Source of the DNA: an uncultured Spirochaeta sp.
Lineage (GTDB): Bacteria; Spirochaetota; Spirochaetia; DSM-27196; Alkalispirochaetaceae
Assembly: GCA_913030605.1 (NCBI GenBank)
Contig: CAJWEZ010000033.1
Span: 1 to 47,043 of the forward strand
Reading direction: 5' to 3'
Length of the DNA stretch: 47,043 bases
How positions within the stretch are numbered: position 1 is the stretch's first letter; each line of letters opens with the position of its first letter. Position numbers and translations under genes: made by a program. Below, piece by piece: positions 16,342-24,777 of this stretch. The notes under the pieces were generated by a model. That model did not search any database. It was not told the DNA's origin and saw only the letters and a program-made list of their open reading frames with translations.

Positions 16342-16614
16342 ATGGAAGAACAGCGACGGGAGCTCATCAGCGAGCTCGACAACGAATGGCACACGCTGAA
16401 GCACGGAAACCCCGTGCCGGGACTCTACCCGCAAACCGGAACCGAGGTGGTCAAGGTCCGGGGATCCTCACGCGTCGACGGCGAGACCTCGATCACCACC
16501 TACGAGATTGTCGTATCCGACCGCGGCACCGTCGTCGGCCGCTACCGCGTGGTGGCTGAGGAGACGCTTGCCGACTACCGCGGGGGATACAGCGACGATG
16601 AGGAGACCCCGTGA
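16342..16614 (+). CDS. Small acidic hypothetical protein
   Basis: The 90-residue product is not a family I recognise. It starts with a charged helix (MEEQRRELISELDNEWHTLK). A beta-rich core follows: TGTEVVKVRGSSRVDGETSI, TTYEIVVSDRG, then TVVGRYRVVAEETL. It ends in an acidic tail, with no signal peptide. ATG 16342 is preceded by a GGGAGA Shine-Dalgarno; an in-frame GTG at 16312 would add ten residues without a better site. It sits 40 bases after marR. Its stop overlaps the SDR start as GTGA, so translation of the two is probably coupled. Confidence 0.75.
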   Translation: MEEQRRELISELDNEWHTLKHGNPVPGLYPQTGTEVVKVRGSSRVDGETSITTYEIVVSDRGTVVGRYRVVAEETLADYRGGYSDDEETP

Positions 16615-17477
16615 ACACCGACACCACGCCACGCCGCATCCACCGCCGGGAATTTCGCGACCGCGTCGTCGTCATCACCGGCAGCAGCCGTGGAATCGGA
16701 CGGGAGACGGCACGTCTCCTCCTCCACGCCGGCGCCCGGGTCGTGCTCAACGGACGGACCGCGTCACGGCTGGAACAGACCCTTGATACGCTGCGGGCAG
16801 AGTTTCCGCCGGAGCCCCCCTCCGACGAAGGCCGGGTGTCCGCGATCGCCTGCGACATTTCCACCGAGGAGGGAGCCCGGGAGCTGGTGCGCCACGCAAC
16901 GGAGCGGTGGGGCCGGATCGACGCCCTGATCAACAACGCCGGCGTGTCGATGCGCGGAGCCGCCGCCCAACTCCGGGCATCGGCGGTCGACTCTCTGGCC
17001 GCCGGGAACCTGCGGGCCGCGGTGCTGCCCACCGTTGCCGCCCTGCCGGAACTGGAAGCACGCAATGGACGCGTTCTCTTCGTCTCCACGGTTGCGGCGA
17101 TCCACGGATTTCCCGGCGTATCGCTGTACTCCGCCACCAAGGCGGCGGTGCACACCTTCGCCGAGGCACTGGATGCGGAAGTCCGCGGGGCCGGGGTGAC
17201 AGTGGGTGTTGTCATGCTGGGGTTTGTGGAGAATGACCCGGAAAAGACGACGCTGGGGGCTGACGGTACGGCGTTTCACCATGAACGGCGGGCGATGCAG
17301 ACTCAAGCTCAGGCGGCGGCGGCGATCGCCACCGCGCTGGCGCGACGCCGGCGGCGAACGATTACCGTTGGTGCCGGCAGGCTCCTCGACATCGCGCACC
17401 GAGTGACACCCGGACTGGTCGGCGCGGTCCTCGCCCGCAGCGGCGGCCGGATCCACCGGGTCTCCCGGGACGAATAG
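16611..17477 (+). CDS. Short-chain dehydrogenase/reductase (SDR)
   Basis: The 288-residue protein is a classical SDR: a Rossmann fold binding NAD(P)H, with the TGSSRGIG motif (residues 23-30), NNAG (108-111), the catalytic Ser near 159 (LFVSTVAAIHG) and the YxxxK pair Tyr173 and Lys177 (YSATK). An Arg (NGRT) after the second strand suggests preference for NADP(H). A hydrophobic C-terminal stretch (LLDIAHRVTPGLVGAVLARS) resembles membrane-associated SDRs of lipid or sphingoid-base reduction, but the substrate cannot be assigned. The GTG start overlaps the preceding small gene by 4 bases. Confidence 0.93.
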   Translation: MNTDTTPRRIHRREFRDRVVVITGSSRGIGRETARLLLHAGARVVLNGRTASRLEQTLDTLRAEFPPEPPSDEGRVSAIACDISTEEGARELVRHATERWGRIDALINNAGVSMRGAAAQLRASAVDSLAAGNLRAAVLPTVAALPELEARNGRVLFVSTVAAIHGFPGVSLYSATKAAVHTFAEALDAEVRGAGVTVGVVMLGFVENDPEKTTLGADGTAFHHERRAMQTQAQAAAAIATALARRRRRTITVGAGRLLDIAHRVTPGLVGAVLARSGGRIHRVSRDE

Positions 17478-17532
17478 CCAATCCCCAGCGGGACACGTAT
17501 CCCCCGGTGCCGCCGCCGGCCGCCCGGGCGAA

Positions 17533-18096
17533 CTACCCCTCCGCCGTCACCCGCCACGCGAGCCATTTGTCGCGCATCCGGAGCATCGACGGTTCCTGAG
17601 TGTAGCGTTCCAGGTCATCGGCACGAACCCAGGCCACGTCGTGGCTTTCGTCACTGATCACCGGATCTGCGGCCACGTCGGCTGCGAAGAGAAACCGGAT
17701 ATCGTAGTGAAAGTGCTCCGGCACGGTCCCGTGGGGCGGTATCGCGTGGATGTCGATATCGAACAACGCCCCGCCGGGGCGAACCGTCGAAAAACACTCA
17801 AGCCCCGACTCCTCGACGACCTCCCGCGCCGCCGCCGCCAGGAGGTCCTCTTCACCATCCGCGTGACCGCCAAGCTGCAGCCATTTGTCCAGTTTGCGGT
17901 GATGGGTGAGCAGTACGCAGGCCGATGCCTCGTGCACTACCCACCCCGACGCCGTGAGATGTCCCGGCATGTGATCGCGATGAAGGCATTGCGGCCACGT
18001 CGCGGCGAGTTCCTGGAAACGCGCCACCACACCGGCCTCCGCGGGCCAGCGCTCCGCGTAGTCGCGGAGCGCCGATTCGAGTTCATGATGATTCAC
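17533..18096 (-). CDS. Nudix hydrolase
   Basis: The protein (about 187 residues) contains a clear Nudix box, GGHADGEEDL followed by LAAAAREVVEESGLE, with the REVVEE core that binds divalent metal. Nudix enzymes cleave nucleoside diphosphate derivatives; the substrate is unknown. The segment CVLLTHHRKLDKWLQLGGHA is typical of a branch often annotated simply as NUDIX domain hydrolase. The start is taken as GTG at 18096, 10 bases after the aldo/keto reductase stop, because the longer in-frame extension would overlap that gene and is Arg/Thr-rich and unconserved. It is co-transcribed with the reductase and convergent with the SDR gene. Confidence 0.92.
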   Translation of the reverse strand: MNHHELESALRDYAERWPAEAGVVARFQELAATWPQCLHRDHMPGHLTASGWVVHEASACVLLTHHRKLDKWLQLGGHADGEEDLLAAAAREVVEESGLECFSTVRPGGALFDIDIHAIPPHGTVPEHFHYDIRFLFAADVAADPVISDESHDVAWVRADDLERYTQEPSMLRMRDKWLAWRVTAEG

Positions 18097-18106
18097 GGTT
18101 CGTCGC

Positions 18107-19135
18107 TCAGTGGCTGCTGGATTCCGCCCAGAGGTTGATGTCGCTGTCCACCGCGTGACGGTCGATCTCGGCGAGTTCCTGGTCGCTGAACTGCAGGGTC
18201 TGAAGCGTTGCCACATTCTCCTCGATCTGCTTCACGCTGCTGGCACCGATGAGTACCGACGTCACTTCCGGCCGTCGCAGCACCCACGCCAGCGCCATTT
18301 GCGCCAGCGACTGTCCGCGACGCTCCGCGATCGCGTTCAGCGCCCGAACCCGTTCCAGCCGGTCCTCGGTGAGAAGTCCCTTGTCGAGCGCCGTTCCCGC
18401 GCGTGCCGCCCGCGAATCCTCCGGGACCGCCGACAGGTACTTGGAGGTGAGCATTCCCTGCGCCAGGGGCGAAAAGGCGATACACCCGATGCCCTCTTCC
18501 GAAAGCACGTCCAGGAGCCCGTCTTCCACCCAGCGGTTGAGCATCGAGTACGAAGGCTGGTGAATCACCGCCGGTGTGCCGAGCTCGCGGAGAATCGTCG
18601 CCGCCTCCCGCGTCTTTTCCGCGGAGTACGATGAGATGCCCACGTACAGCGCCTTCCCCTGGCGTACCGCCGTATCCAGCGCCATCATAGTCTCCTCCAG
18701 CGGCGTGTCCGGATCGAATCGGTGCGAGTAGAAGATGTCGACGTAGTCGAGCCCCATGCGGGAAAGACTCTGGTCGAGGCTCGCCAACAGGTACTTGCGG
18801 CTCCCCCAGTTGCCGTAGGGCCCCGGCCACATGTAGTACCCGGCTTTCGTTGAGATCACCAGTTCGTCGCGGTACGCACTGAGGTCCCGCGCCAGGATGC
18901 GACCGAAGTTCTCCTCGGCGGATCCCGCTGGCGGCCCGTAGTTGTTTGCCAGGTCAAAATGGATAATTCCGAGGTCGAAGGCGCGGTGGATCATCGCCGC
19001 CGCGTGGTCCAGGGCGGTATCGTGGCCGAAGTTGTGCCACAGCCCGAGGGAGACCGCTGGAAGGGTCAGGCCGCTGTCGCCGCTTCGGCGATACACCATG
19101 CTGTCATAGCGTGAGGGATCTGCGTGATATGCCAT
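18107..19135 (-). CDS. Aldo/keto reductase, L-glyceraldehyde 3-phosphate reductase-like
   Basis: The 342-residue protein is an AKR TIM-barrel oxidoreductase using NADPH. The catalytic tetrad can be seen: Asp and Tyr in FDLANNYGPPAGSAEENFG, Lys in VISTKAGYYM and His in DIFYSHRFDPDTPLEET. The NNYGPPAGSAEE loop and the NWGSRKYLLASLDQSLSRMG segment match the YghZ/GpR group, which reduces L-glyceraldehyde 3-phosphate and related aldehydes, so a detoxifying role is likely. ATG 19135 has no Shine-Dalgarno. A promoter with a 17-base spacer ends 6 bases before the ATG, indicating a leaderless transcript. The Nudix gene follows by 10 bases. Confidence 0.93.
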   Translation of the reverse strand: MAYHADPSRYDSMVYRRSGDSGLTLPAVSLGLWHNFGHDTALDHAAAMIHRAFDLGIIHFDLANNYGPPAGSAEENFGRILARDLSAYRDELVISTKAGYYMWPGPYGNWGSRKYLLASLDQSLSRMGLDYVDIFYSHRFDPDTPLEETMMALDTAVRQGKALYVGISSYSAEKTREAATILRELGTPAVIHQPSYSMLNRWVEDGLLDVLSEEGIGCIAFSPLAQGMLTSKYLSAVPEDSRAARAGTALDKGLLTEDRLERVRALNAIAERRGQSLAQMALAWVLRRPEVTSVLIGASSVKQIEENVATLQTLQFSDQELAEIDRHAVDSDINLWAESSSH

Positions 19136-19141
19136 GAGCAG

Positions 19142-19170
19142 AGCGTACGCCGCCGGATGCCGCCCGTCAA
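19142..19170 (-). promoter_or_regulatory. Candidate leaderless promoter of the aldo/keto reductase gene
   Basis: On the minus strand TTGACG (19170-19165) and TACGCT (19147-19142) have a 17-base spacer. The six bases CTGCTC then lead directly to the ATG at 19135. The second 144-bp element starts 19 bases upstream of the -35, the same arrangement as at the ADP-ribosylglycohydrolase gene. Confidence 0.5.
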
Positions 19171-19189
19171 CCGGATGGGTGGAGCCAGG

Positions 19190-19333
19190 GGTTGTATACA
19201 GGAGATTGTTGCAGCGTCGTCGGTACGTGTCGGTCTGGAAAAGATTTAGACACGTACACCCCCGCCGGTCGTCGAAACTCTATCTGCGACAACGACATCC
19301 GGTCCGCACTGCAACATTTTCCTGTATACAGCC
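19190..19333. repeat. 144-bp terminal-inverted-repeat element, copy 2
   Basis: The 23-bp ends (19190-19212 and 19311-19333) are inverted repeats of each other with 3 mismatches, and match the ends of the element at 8558-8701 closely. The total length is again 144 bases with a 98-base core. The core is not alignable with copy 1 in either orientation, yet holds a perfect 9-bp hairpin, GTACGTGTC (19223-19231) with GACACGTAC (19249-19257), centred at nearly the same offset (51 against 54). No coding sequence or target duplication was found. It lies between the divergent aldo/keto reductase and FG-GAP genes. Confidence 0.75.
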
Positions 19334-19376
19334 CTCGAGTTGTCACCACCGGTCGTACGTATGCATCTTTGCCGCG

Positions 19377-20765
19377 ATGTTTCAGGATATCTCGGGCCGC
19401 ATTGAGCACAACCCGCCGCGTCTGAGCTACGGCGCCGCCGCCGCGGACATCGACGGCGATGGCCGTCCGGAGCTCCTGATCACCGGCTTCGGTGTCAGGA
19501 ATCTCGTTCTCGACTGGCAGGAGGATGGTCGCCTGCGCGATGTCGCGCCCCCCGCGATCGCCGACCCCTCCCGTCGCGCGATCGGGATCGCCGCCGGGGA
19601 TGCCGATGGCGACGGGGAGGAGGAGGTCTACATCCTCAACACCGATACCTTCATGGGTATGAAGCGATTCGGCGACCGGTTTCTGGACCAGGAAGACCCC
19701 GACGACGCCGGCAGCTGGTCCGACCTGTTCGAACTGCCGATAAACATCGAGAACCCCAATCTGAGTGCGGGGCGGTCGGTCGCGGCGGTCGACATCGACG
19801 GTACGGGCACGTACCGCTTCTTCGTAGCCAACTACGGCGGGCCTCTGCGTCTGCACGAGGTCGATGCCTACCGCCGTGTTCGCGACCGGGCGGGCGAGCT
19901 CGGCATCCGGATGGTCACCGGCGGCCGGTCACTGTGCGTGATTCCGGACCTCGACGAGCGCCCGTCCGTGTTCTGCGGCACCGAAAACGACGCCAATGCG
20001 CTGTTTGTGCCCGTCGTCGACGGCAGCTTCCGCAATCGCGCAGAAGAGCTGGCCCTGGCGGATTCCATGGAGCACGCCCGGGGAGTCGCGGTGGTCGACG
20101 CCGACGGTGACGGCCTTCTTGACCTGATCCTTGCCAACTGGGAAGGGCCCGCCCGCCTCTTCGTCCGCCGCCGTCCCGGTGACATCGACTCTCCGTTCAC
20201 GGACAGGGCGCCGGCGCGATTCCAGGATCCACAGCGGAACCGTACCGTTGTAGCCGCCGATTTCGACAATGACGGTGCCGTGGAGCTGTTTTTCAACAAC
20301 ATGGGGGAGCCAAACCGCCTGTTCCGCATTCACAACGGATCCGTTGAAGAACTCGACGCCGGCGCTGCCGCGGAACCCGACGGATTCGGCACGGGAGCGG
20401 TGGTGGCGGACGCGGACGGCGATGGAGTCCTGGAACTGCTGCTTACGCACGGCGAGCAGGGCGAACAGCCCCTCAGCCTGTTCGCGGCGCGCCACGCGTC
20501 CGAGAACGGCTACCTCCGGGTACTGCCACTGACCGATTTCGGCGCCCCCGCCCGCGGCGCGGTGGTGCACCTGTACGCGGGGGACACACATCAGGTACGC
20601 TCCATCGACGGAGGATCCGGCTACCTGTGCCAGATGGAGCCGATCGCCCATTTCGGTCTCGGTCGTCGCCGTGAAGTCGACGCTGTCGAGGTCGTGTGGC
20701 CCGGCGGACGCCGACGCCGCATCGAACACCCCGGCATCAACCGGGAGCTTGAGGTAACACCATGA
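19377..20765 (+). CDS. FG-GAP/VCBS repeat protein with C-terminal ASPIC/UnbV domain
   Basis: The 462-residue protein is a beta-propeller of FG-GAP/VCBS repeats with calcium-binding-like Asp motifs, for example ADIDGDGRPELLI, GDADGDGEEEVYI, VDADGDGLLDLIL and ADADGDGVLELLL. It ends in an ASPIC/UnbV domain (ARGAVVHLYAGDTHQVRSID, then HFGLGRRREVDAVEVVWPGG). The family resembles CRTAC1 proteins, which are usually exported. Here ATG 19377 gives no obvious signal peptide (MFQDISGRIEHNPPRLSYG), which is odd. The upstream in-frame extension runs through the 144-bp element and is not believable coding sequence. The stop overlaps the hslO start as ATGA, so the two are translationally coupled. Confidence 0.88.
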   Translation: MFQDISGRIEHNPPRLSYGAAAADIDGDGRPELLITGFGVRNLVLDWQEDGRLRDVAPPAIADPSRRAIGIAAGDADGDGEEEVYILNTDTFMGMKRFGDRFLDQEDPDDAGSWSDLFELPINIENPNLSAGRSVAAVDIDGTGTYRFFVANYGGPLRLHEVDAYRRVRDRAGELGIRMVTGGRSLCVIPDLDERPSVFCGTENDANALFVPVVDGSFRNRAEELALADSMEHARGVAVVDADGDGLLDLILANWEGPARLFVRRRPGDIDSPFTDRAPARFQDPQRNRTVVAADFDNDGAVELFFNNMGEPNRLFRIHNGSVEELDAGAAAEPDGFGTGAVVADADGDGVLELLLTHGEQGEQPLSLFAARHASENGYLRVLPLTDFGAPARGAVVHLYAGDTHQVRSIDGGSGYLCQMEPIAHFGLGRRREVDAVEVVWPGGRRRRIEHPGINRELEVTP

Positions 20766-21781
20766 AACAGCAACCACTCCGCGACCGGACAACCGAGGGA
20801 CACCTCGATTCGATCGCCGGCGACGCCACCGACATTTATCTACTCGCCGGCGGGACCGTGCGCATGGCGGTGGTCCACGGGACCACCCTCGTCAACAGAA
20901 TGGCGGCGAATCACAACCTGAGCGGAACCGGGGCCCTCATTCTCGGACAGGCGTATCTCCTTGCACTCCTCGCCAGTTCCACCCTGAAAGACGAGGAGCG
21001 CCTCTCCCTGGTTGTCGACTGCGACGGTCCGCTGACCGGACTGTCTGCGGAGGCCAACTCCTACGGACATGTCAGGGGTTACCTCCGCAACAACGAGGTC
21101 CGACTGGCGGATTCAGGATCGATCGAGGATATCTTCGGTACCGGTGTTCTCTCAGTGATTCGTGCGTCCGCCGATGCCCGGCACCCGTTTCAGGGACAGA
21201 CGGAATGGCAGCGCGGCGATCTCACCCAGAATCTTGCGTGGTACTACGCCAACAGCGAACAGACCGCCACGCTGGTGGACGTCAACGTCCACTTCGACGC
21301 CAACAAACGGATCCGCGGCGCCGCCGGTGTACTGGTTCAACAACTCCCCGGGGCCCGCGACGGCGTGCTCGAAGAGATCGGTACGGCACTGGACGCGGTG
21401 CGCCCTCTGGGGGCCGCCTTCGCCGCCGGCGCCACCGCCGCCAGCATCGTTCAGCAGAATCTGGGGCCGTGGGAGCCGGAACTGGTGGGAACGCGGGCCG
21501 CGGAGTTTTACTGCGGGTGCAGTCACGAGCGCTTCGGGCGGTTTCTGGCAGCGCTTCCGGAGGACGAGCGATCCGACATCCTTGAGAACGGTCCCTTCCC
21601 GCTCAAGACGACCTGCCACAACTGCAACTCGACCTACCGCTTCGAACGCGAGGAACTCGAGCGTCTGTTCACCGACGGTCACGAGAACGCGGGCGGCGAC
21701 GGGGAAGCCCTCGATCCCCACGAGGACAGCTCCCACGAAGACCACCCCCACGAGGACGGCTCCCAGGGGCTGGCACCGTAA
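20762..21781 (+). CDS. hslO: Redox-activated chaperone Hsp33
   Basis: Hsp33 is a cytoplasmic holdase switched on by oxidation. The 339-residue protein has the substrate-binding N-terminal domain and the C-terminal zinc switch. All four cysteines are present: Cys251 and Cys253 (CGC), Cys285 and Cys288 (CHNC). This allows zinc release and disulphide formation under oxidative stress. The ATG overlaps the FG-GAP gene's stop by 4 bases. The last 25 or so residues form an extra His/Glu/Asp-rich tail containing the triplet HED three times (residues 320-332), absent from well-known Hsp33 proteins and possibly metal binding. Confidence 0.95.
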   Translation: MKQQPLRDRTTEGHLDSIAGDATDIYLLAGGTVRMAVVHGTTLVNRMAANHNLSGTGALILGQAYLLALLASSTLKDEERLSLVVDCDGPLTGLSAEANSYGHVRGYLRNNEVRLADSGSIEDIFGTGVLSVIRASADARHPFQGQTEWQRGDLTQNLAWYYANSEQTATLVDVNVHFDANKRIRGAAGVLVQQLPGARDGVLEEIGTALDAVRPLGAAFAAGATAASIVQQNLGPWEPELVGTRAAEFYCGCSHERFGRFLAALPEDERSDILENGPFPLKTTCHNCNSTYRFEREELERLFTDGHENAGGDGEALDPHEDSSHEDHPHEDGSQGLAP

Positions 21782-21792
21782 ACCACAGGCGG

Positions 21793-23544
21793 CTACCGCA
21801 ACGCTTCCGCCGCCCGGGCACGAACCTCGCGGGACAGGTCCGCGCGCGCGAGCAGTTCCACCGCCGCCTGCGCCACCTCGGGGTTGGTCCATCGGATCGA
21901 CGTGTCCTCGACCACTGCGATAATCGACGGAGCGAGCGTCCGCCGCTCCACATCAGCGGCGCCGCGGAACCGCCCCACGGCCGCCGCCAGGGCGCCGGCG
22001 TCGTCAACGCCGTACCGGGCGAACGCCCTGAGCGCCACCGCGGCGACCGCCGGGTCCGGGTCCAGTCGAACCGCCTGTGCAAGCAGATGGCGCGAACTCC
22101 GATCCATGTACTGACCCAGTTCGGCGGCGGCGGCCCGTCGGATCTCGGGAAAATCGTTCACGACACGGCCACCACGCACCGCCGGCTCGCGGTACGCCTC
22201 CTGCAGGAGATCTCCGAGGATCGCCCGTGCCTCGCCGACCCGATCGTACAGCACCGCCCGGTGCCGCTGCGAAACCAGCGTTTCCACAAGCGCCGTCCGA
22301 TCGCTGCGTGAAGCCCCCGCCAGTACCGCGTCCGCCCTCGCCCGCAGGGCTCCGCCGGTGCCGCCGGAGTGCGGGGCACCGGTCGAACCGGAACGGCGCA
22401 TCGGCGAGTCGCCCTCCCCGCCGTCGTCGCCTGTGCCGACGAGCGCGAACGCCTGGATCGTCCAGTCGGCGTAGGTCACGATCGCCAGACCCGCTCCGGC
22501 GACCCAGGAAACCGCCGCCGGCGGCCGACCGAGTTGAAGCGTGGCTCGCACGCTCCCATCATCGTCCACGACCAGGAGCCGGTTGTCCCCGTCCAATACC
22601 AGCAGTCTGCCCCGCTCCGACGCCGCCACGGATACGATCGGCGTTCCCGGCACCCGCAGCGTCCAGCGACGACGGCCCCGGTCGTCGAATGCGGCAACGC
22701 CACCATCGGCGATCGGGATCACCGCGCGGGTTTCGCCCGTGCCTGCCGCAGCGGACACGATCGGCGCCGGCCCCCGGTCCCCGTCGTACCCGGACTCGAC
22801 ACTCCAGATCACGGTACCGTCGGCGGCAACCCGTGACAGCAGCCCGGCGTCGTCAAGAACAAACAGTCCTCCGCGTCCGTCGGACGCGGAAAACACGGCC
22901 ACAGGCGCGCGGGGCCAGCGGAACGCAACGTCGCCGGTGCCGTCGGCGGCAAACCGCAGGAATCGACCGTCGGTAACCGCGACGATCACCGCACCGTCCT
23001 GCTCCAGCGCCGTCACCGGCGGCGACGGCAGCGGACGCTGCCACAACAGCCCGCCCACGGTGCTCGCCTGCCCGATCGATCCGGAGGCGGTGATCGAGTA
23101 CACCAGGCCCTGGCCGTCGATCTCGACAAAGCGGGCACCGGGAAGTATCAACCGGTCCACGGATACGTTCGTCCCCACACCGCGCACACCCCCGCCGCTG
23201 GCATCGAGGCGGACCACCGGGGATCCCGTCCCGGGCGACGGCAGGACAAGCCACCGCGACGGCGACTCTGTGAGTCGTCCGGCAGGACGGCGAACGGCGG
23301 TAGTCGCCGACGCCACCACCACACCGTCGGGCCCGTACAGGCGCACCAGCCTGTCTTCAGTCGCCAGCGCCACGAGCCACGTCCCGTCGTGTTCCACGCC
23401 CCATGCCGGGAGAGTCACCGCACCGGGCGTCACCCCCTCCCAGCGAAGTTCGAGGTGATCCTGCGCCATCAGAACGCCGGTGCCGGCCGATGGCAGCATC
23501 GATGCGAGGGTCAGACACGCCGCGGTGAGGAGTGCCGGTTTCAC
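21793..23544 (-). CDS. Exported beta-propeller (PQQ-like) protein with C-terminal HEAT repeats
   Basis: The 583-residue protein starts with a signal peptide (MKPALLTAACLTLASMLPSA, cleavage near LMAQD). Repeated strands of PQQ/WD-like type, such as VVASATTAVRR, GLVYSITASGSIGQASTVGG and GGLFVLDDAGLLSRVAADGT, form a probable beta-propeller up to about residue 390. The C-terminal 160 residues are helical and resemble HEAT/armadillo repeats (VAAVALRAFARYGVDDAGAL, then AVEDTSIRWTNPEVAQAAVE-like units). It is probably periplasmic or lipid-facing and may act as a scaffold; its partner is unknown. The GC-rich start ATG at 23544 overlaps the methyltransferase stop as ATGA. Confidence 0.82.
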   Translation of the reverse strand: MKPALLTAACLTLASMLPSAGTGVLMAQDHLELRWEGVTPGAVTLPAWGVEHDGTWLVALATEDRLVRLYGPDGVVVASATTAVRRPAGRLTESPSRWLVLPSPGTGSPVVRLDASGGGVRGVGTNVSVDRLILPGARFVEIDGQGLVYSITASGSIGQASTVGGLLWQRPLPSPPVTALEQDGAVIVAVTDGRFLRFAADGTGDVAFRWPRAPVAVFSASDGRGGLFVLDDAGLLSRVAADGTVIWSVESGYDGDRGPAPIVSAAAGTGETRAVIPIADGGVAAFDDRGRRRWTLRVPGTPIVSVAASERGRLLVLDGDNRLLVVDDDGSVRATLQLGRPPAAVSWVAGAGLAIVTYADWTIQAFALVGTGDDGGEGDSPMRRSGSTGAPHSGGTGGALRARADAVLAGASRSDRTALVETLVSQRHRAVLYDRVGEARAILGDLLQEAYREPAVRGGRVVNDFPEIRRAAAAELGQYMDRSSRHLLAQAVRLDPDPAVAAVALRAFARYGVDDAGALAAAVGRFRGAADVERRTLAPSIIAVVEDTSIRWTNPEVAQAAVELLARADLSREVRARAAEALR

Positions 23545-24713
23545 GACCCCTCCGCCGACAGAATCGCAAGCGTCTCGATGTGTGCCGTCTGGGGATAGAA
23601 GTCGAACACGGTGAGGGAGTCGATCCGGTACCGCTCCCGGAGTGCACCGAGATCGCGACCGAGGGCGGCGGCGTCACAGCTCAGGTACACCACCCGCGGG
23701 ATCGCCGTTCGGGGAGCGACCAGCCACCGCCGCAGCTGGCCCGAGACACCACCGCGGGGAGGATCGAGGATCACGGTGCATTCTCCGCTGCGCGGGACGG
23801 CATTGCGCGCCACCGCGCGCTCGGCGGTACCGGTGAACACGGAAACCGTTGTCGACGGCGCGGCGGAGGTGAGGTTCTCACGGATCAGGTCGGCGTTCCG
23901 TCTGTCGGGCTCGACGCACACCGCCTTTCGTACCGTCGCCGGCGGCATCGATGCCATCGCCGCCAGAAGGCCCGCTCCGGCATGGAGGTCGGCGATCGTA
24001 TCACCGTAGACAGCAGCGCGTATCGCAGCGGCAAGCGCCGGCAGCAGTCCGTGGTTGGCCTGGGCAAAGCCCCCCGGATGAAAGCGCAGGTCCGTTCCGT
24101 CCAGAGAGATGTGCGCCTCGCGGTCCCGGTCGCTGCGGGCGATTCCACGCGCCGATTCCACCAGCACCGTCCGTGACCCCGGCCTCACCGGTGCGCCGGA
24201 GCCGATTTCCACGTTGATCGCCGGTGTCGCGACCGGGCAGTACCCCACCGGAACCACGTCCGATGAGCGCCGGCGTCGGAATCCCGCGGCTCCGTCGTCT
24301 CCGCCGTGGATCTGGACGCGACTGCGGTAGCCCCACCCGGGGCCGCTGATCAGCCCGATCTCCGCGGCATCCACCGACACTCCGCCGAGACGCCGGGCGT
24401 TCTCGGCGACGATCTCGCGCTTCCACCGCCGCTGACTGTCGATTGAGAGGTGTTGCCAGTCGCATCCCCCGCAGGTGCCGAACAGCGGACAGAGCGGCTG
24501 TACGCGATCGGGAGACGGTTCAACGATGTCGAGGAGTGACGCGACCGGGGTGGAACCGCGGCGAGCGACGGGGCCGACCACGACGAGTTCGCCGGGAATC
24601 GCACCGTCGACGAAGGCGACACCGGCGGGCGTTCGCACGAGGGCCGCGCCGCCGTGTACCAGTCGCTCCGCGCGCACGGTGTGGGTTTCTTGGGGATCAT
24701 TTCTCGGAATCAC
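23541..24713 (-). CDS. RNA m5U methyltransferase, RlmD/TrmA (RumA) family
   Basis: The 390-residue protein has an N-terminal TRAM domain and the 4Fe-4S cysteine set (Cys75, Cys81, Cys84 and Cys159 in CPLFGTCGGC and YCP). Its SAM-binding domain includes DLHAGAGLLAA. The catalytic motifs are ILDPPRGG and the nucleophile Cys in VVYLSCDAAALGRDL. This fold methylates C5 of uridine in 23S rRNA (RlmD/RlmC) or tRNA (TrmA); the iron-sulphur cluster favours RlmD-like. The start is a GTG at 24713 with no Shine-Dalgarno and an AT-rich upstream stretch, so it is less sure. It is divergent from rex and overlaps the beta-propeller gene by 4 bases. Confidence 0.9.
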   Translation of the reverse strand: MIPRNDPQETHTVRAERLVHGGAALVRTPAGVAFVDGAIPGELVVVGPVARRGSTPVASLLDIVEPSPDRVQPLCPLFGTCGGCDWQHLSIDSQRRWKREIVAENARRLGGVSVDAAEIGLISGPGWGYRSRVQIHGGDDGAAGFRRRRSSDVVPVGYCPVATPAINVEIGSGAPVRPGSRTVLVESARGIARSDRDREAHISLDGTDLRFHPGGFAQANHGLLPALAAAIRAAVYGDTIADLHAGAGLLAAMASMPPATVRKAVCVEPDRRNADLIRENLTSAAPSTTVSVFTGTAERAVARNAVPRSGECTVILDPPRGGVSGQLRRWLVAPRTAIPRVVYLSCDAAALGRDLGALRERYRIDSLTVFDFYPQTAHIETLAILSAEGS

Positions 24714-24736
24714 TATTATTTTTCGCGGTCCCGCGC

Positions 24737-24742
24737 TATACT
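24737..24742 (+). promoter_or_regulatory. -10 box of rex
   Basis: TATACT lies 35 bases before the rex ATG and is followed by an AGAGGAAA Shine-Dalgarno. No convincing -35 is visible, and I do not see a Rex-type operator (TTGTGA-N-TCACAA) in the 64-base gap shared with the divergent methyltransferase gene. Confidence 0.4.
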
Positions 24743-24777
24743 CAGGCGTCCCAGAGTTCGATCAGAGGAAATAGTAC

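Noticed and set aside
19134..19376. In-frame upstream extension of the FG-GAP gene
   Set aside because: It crosses the 144-bp element and the aldo/keto reductase promoter and is rich in Arg and Ser without conservation, so the ATG at 19377 was preferred.
24714..24777. Rex operator upstream of rex
   Set aside because: No TTGTGA/TCACAA inverted repeat is present in the gap.
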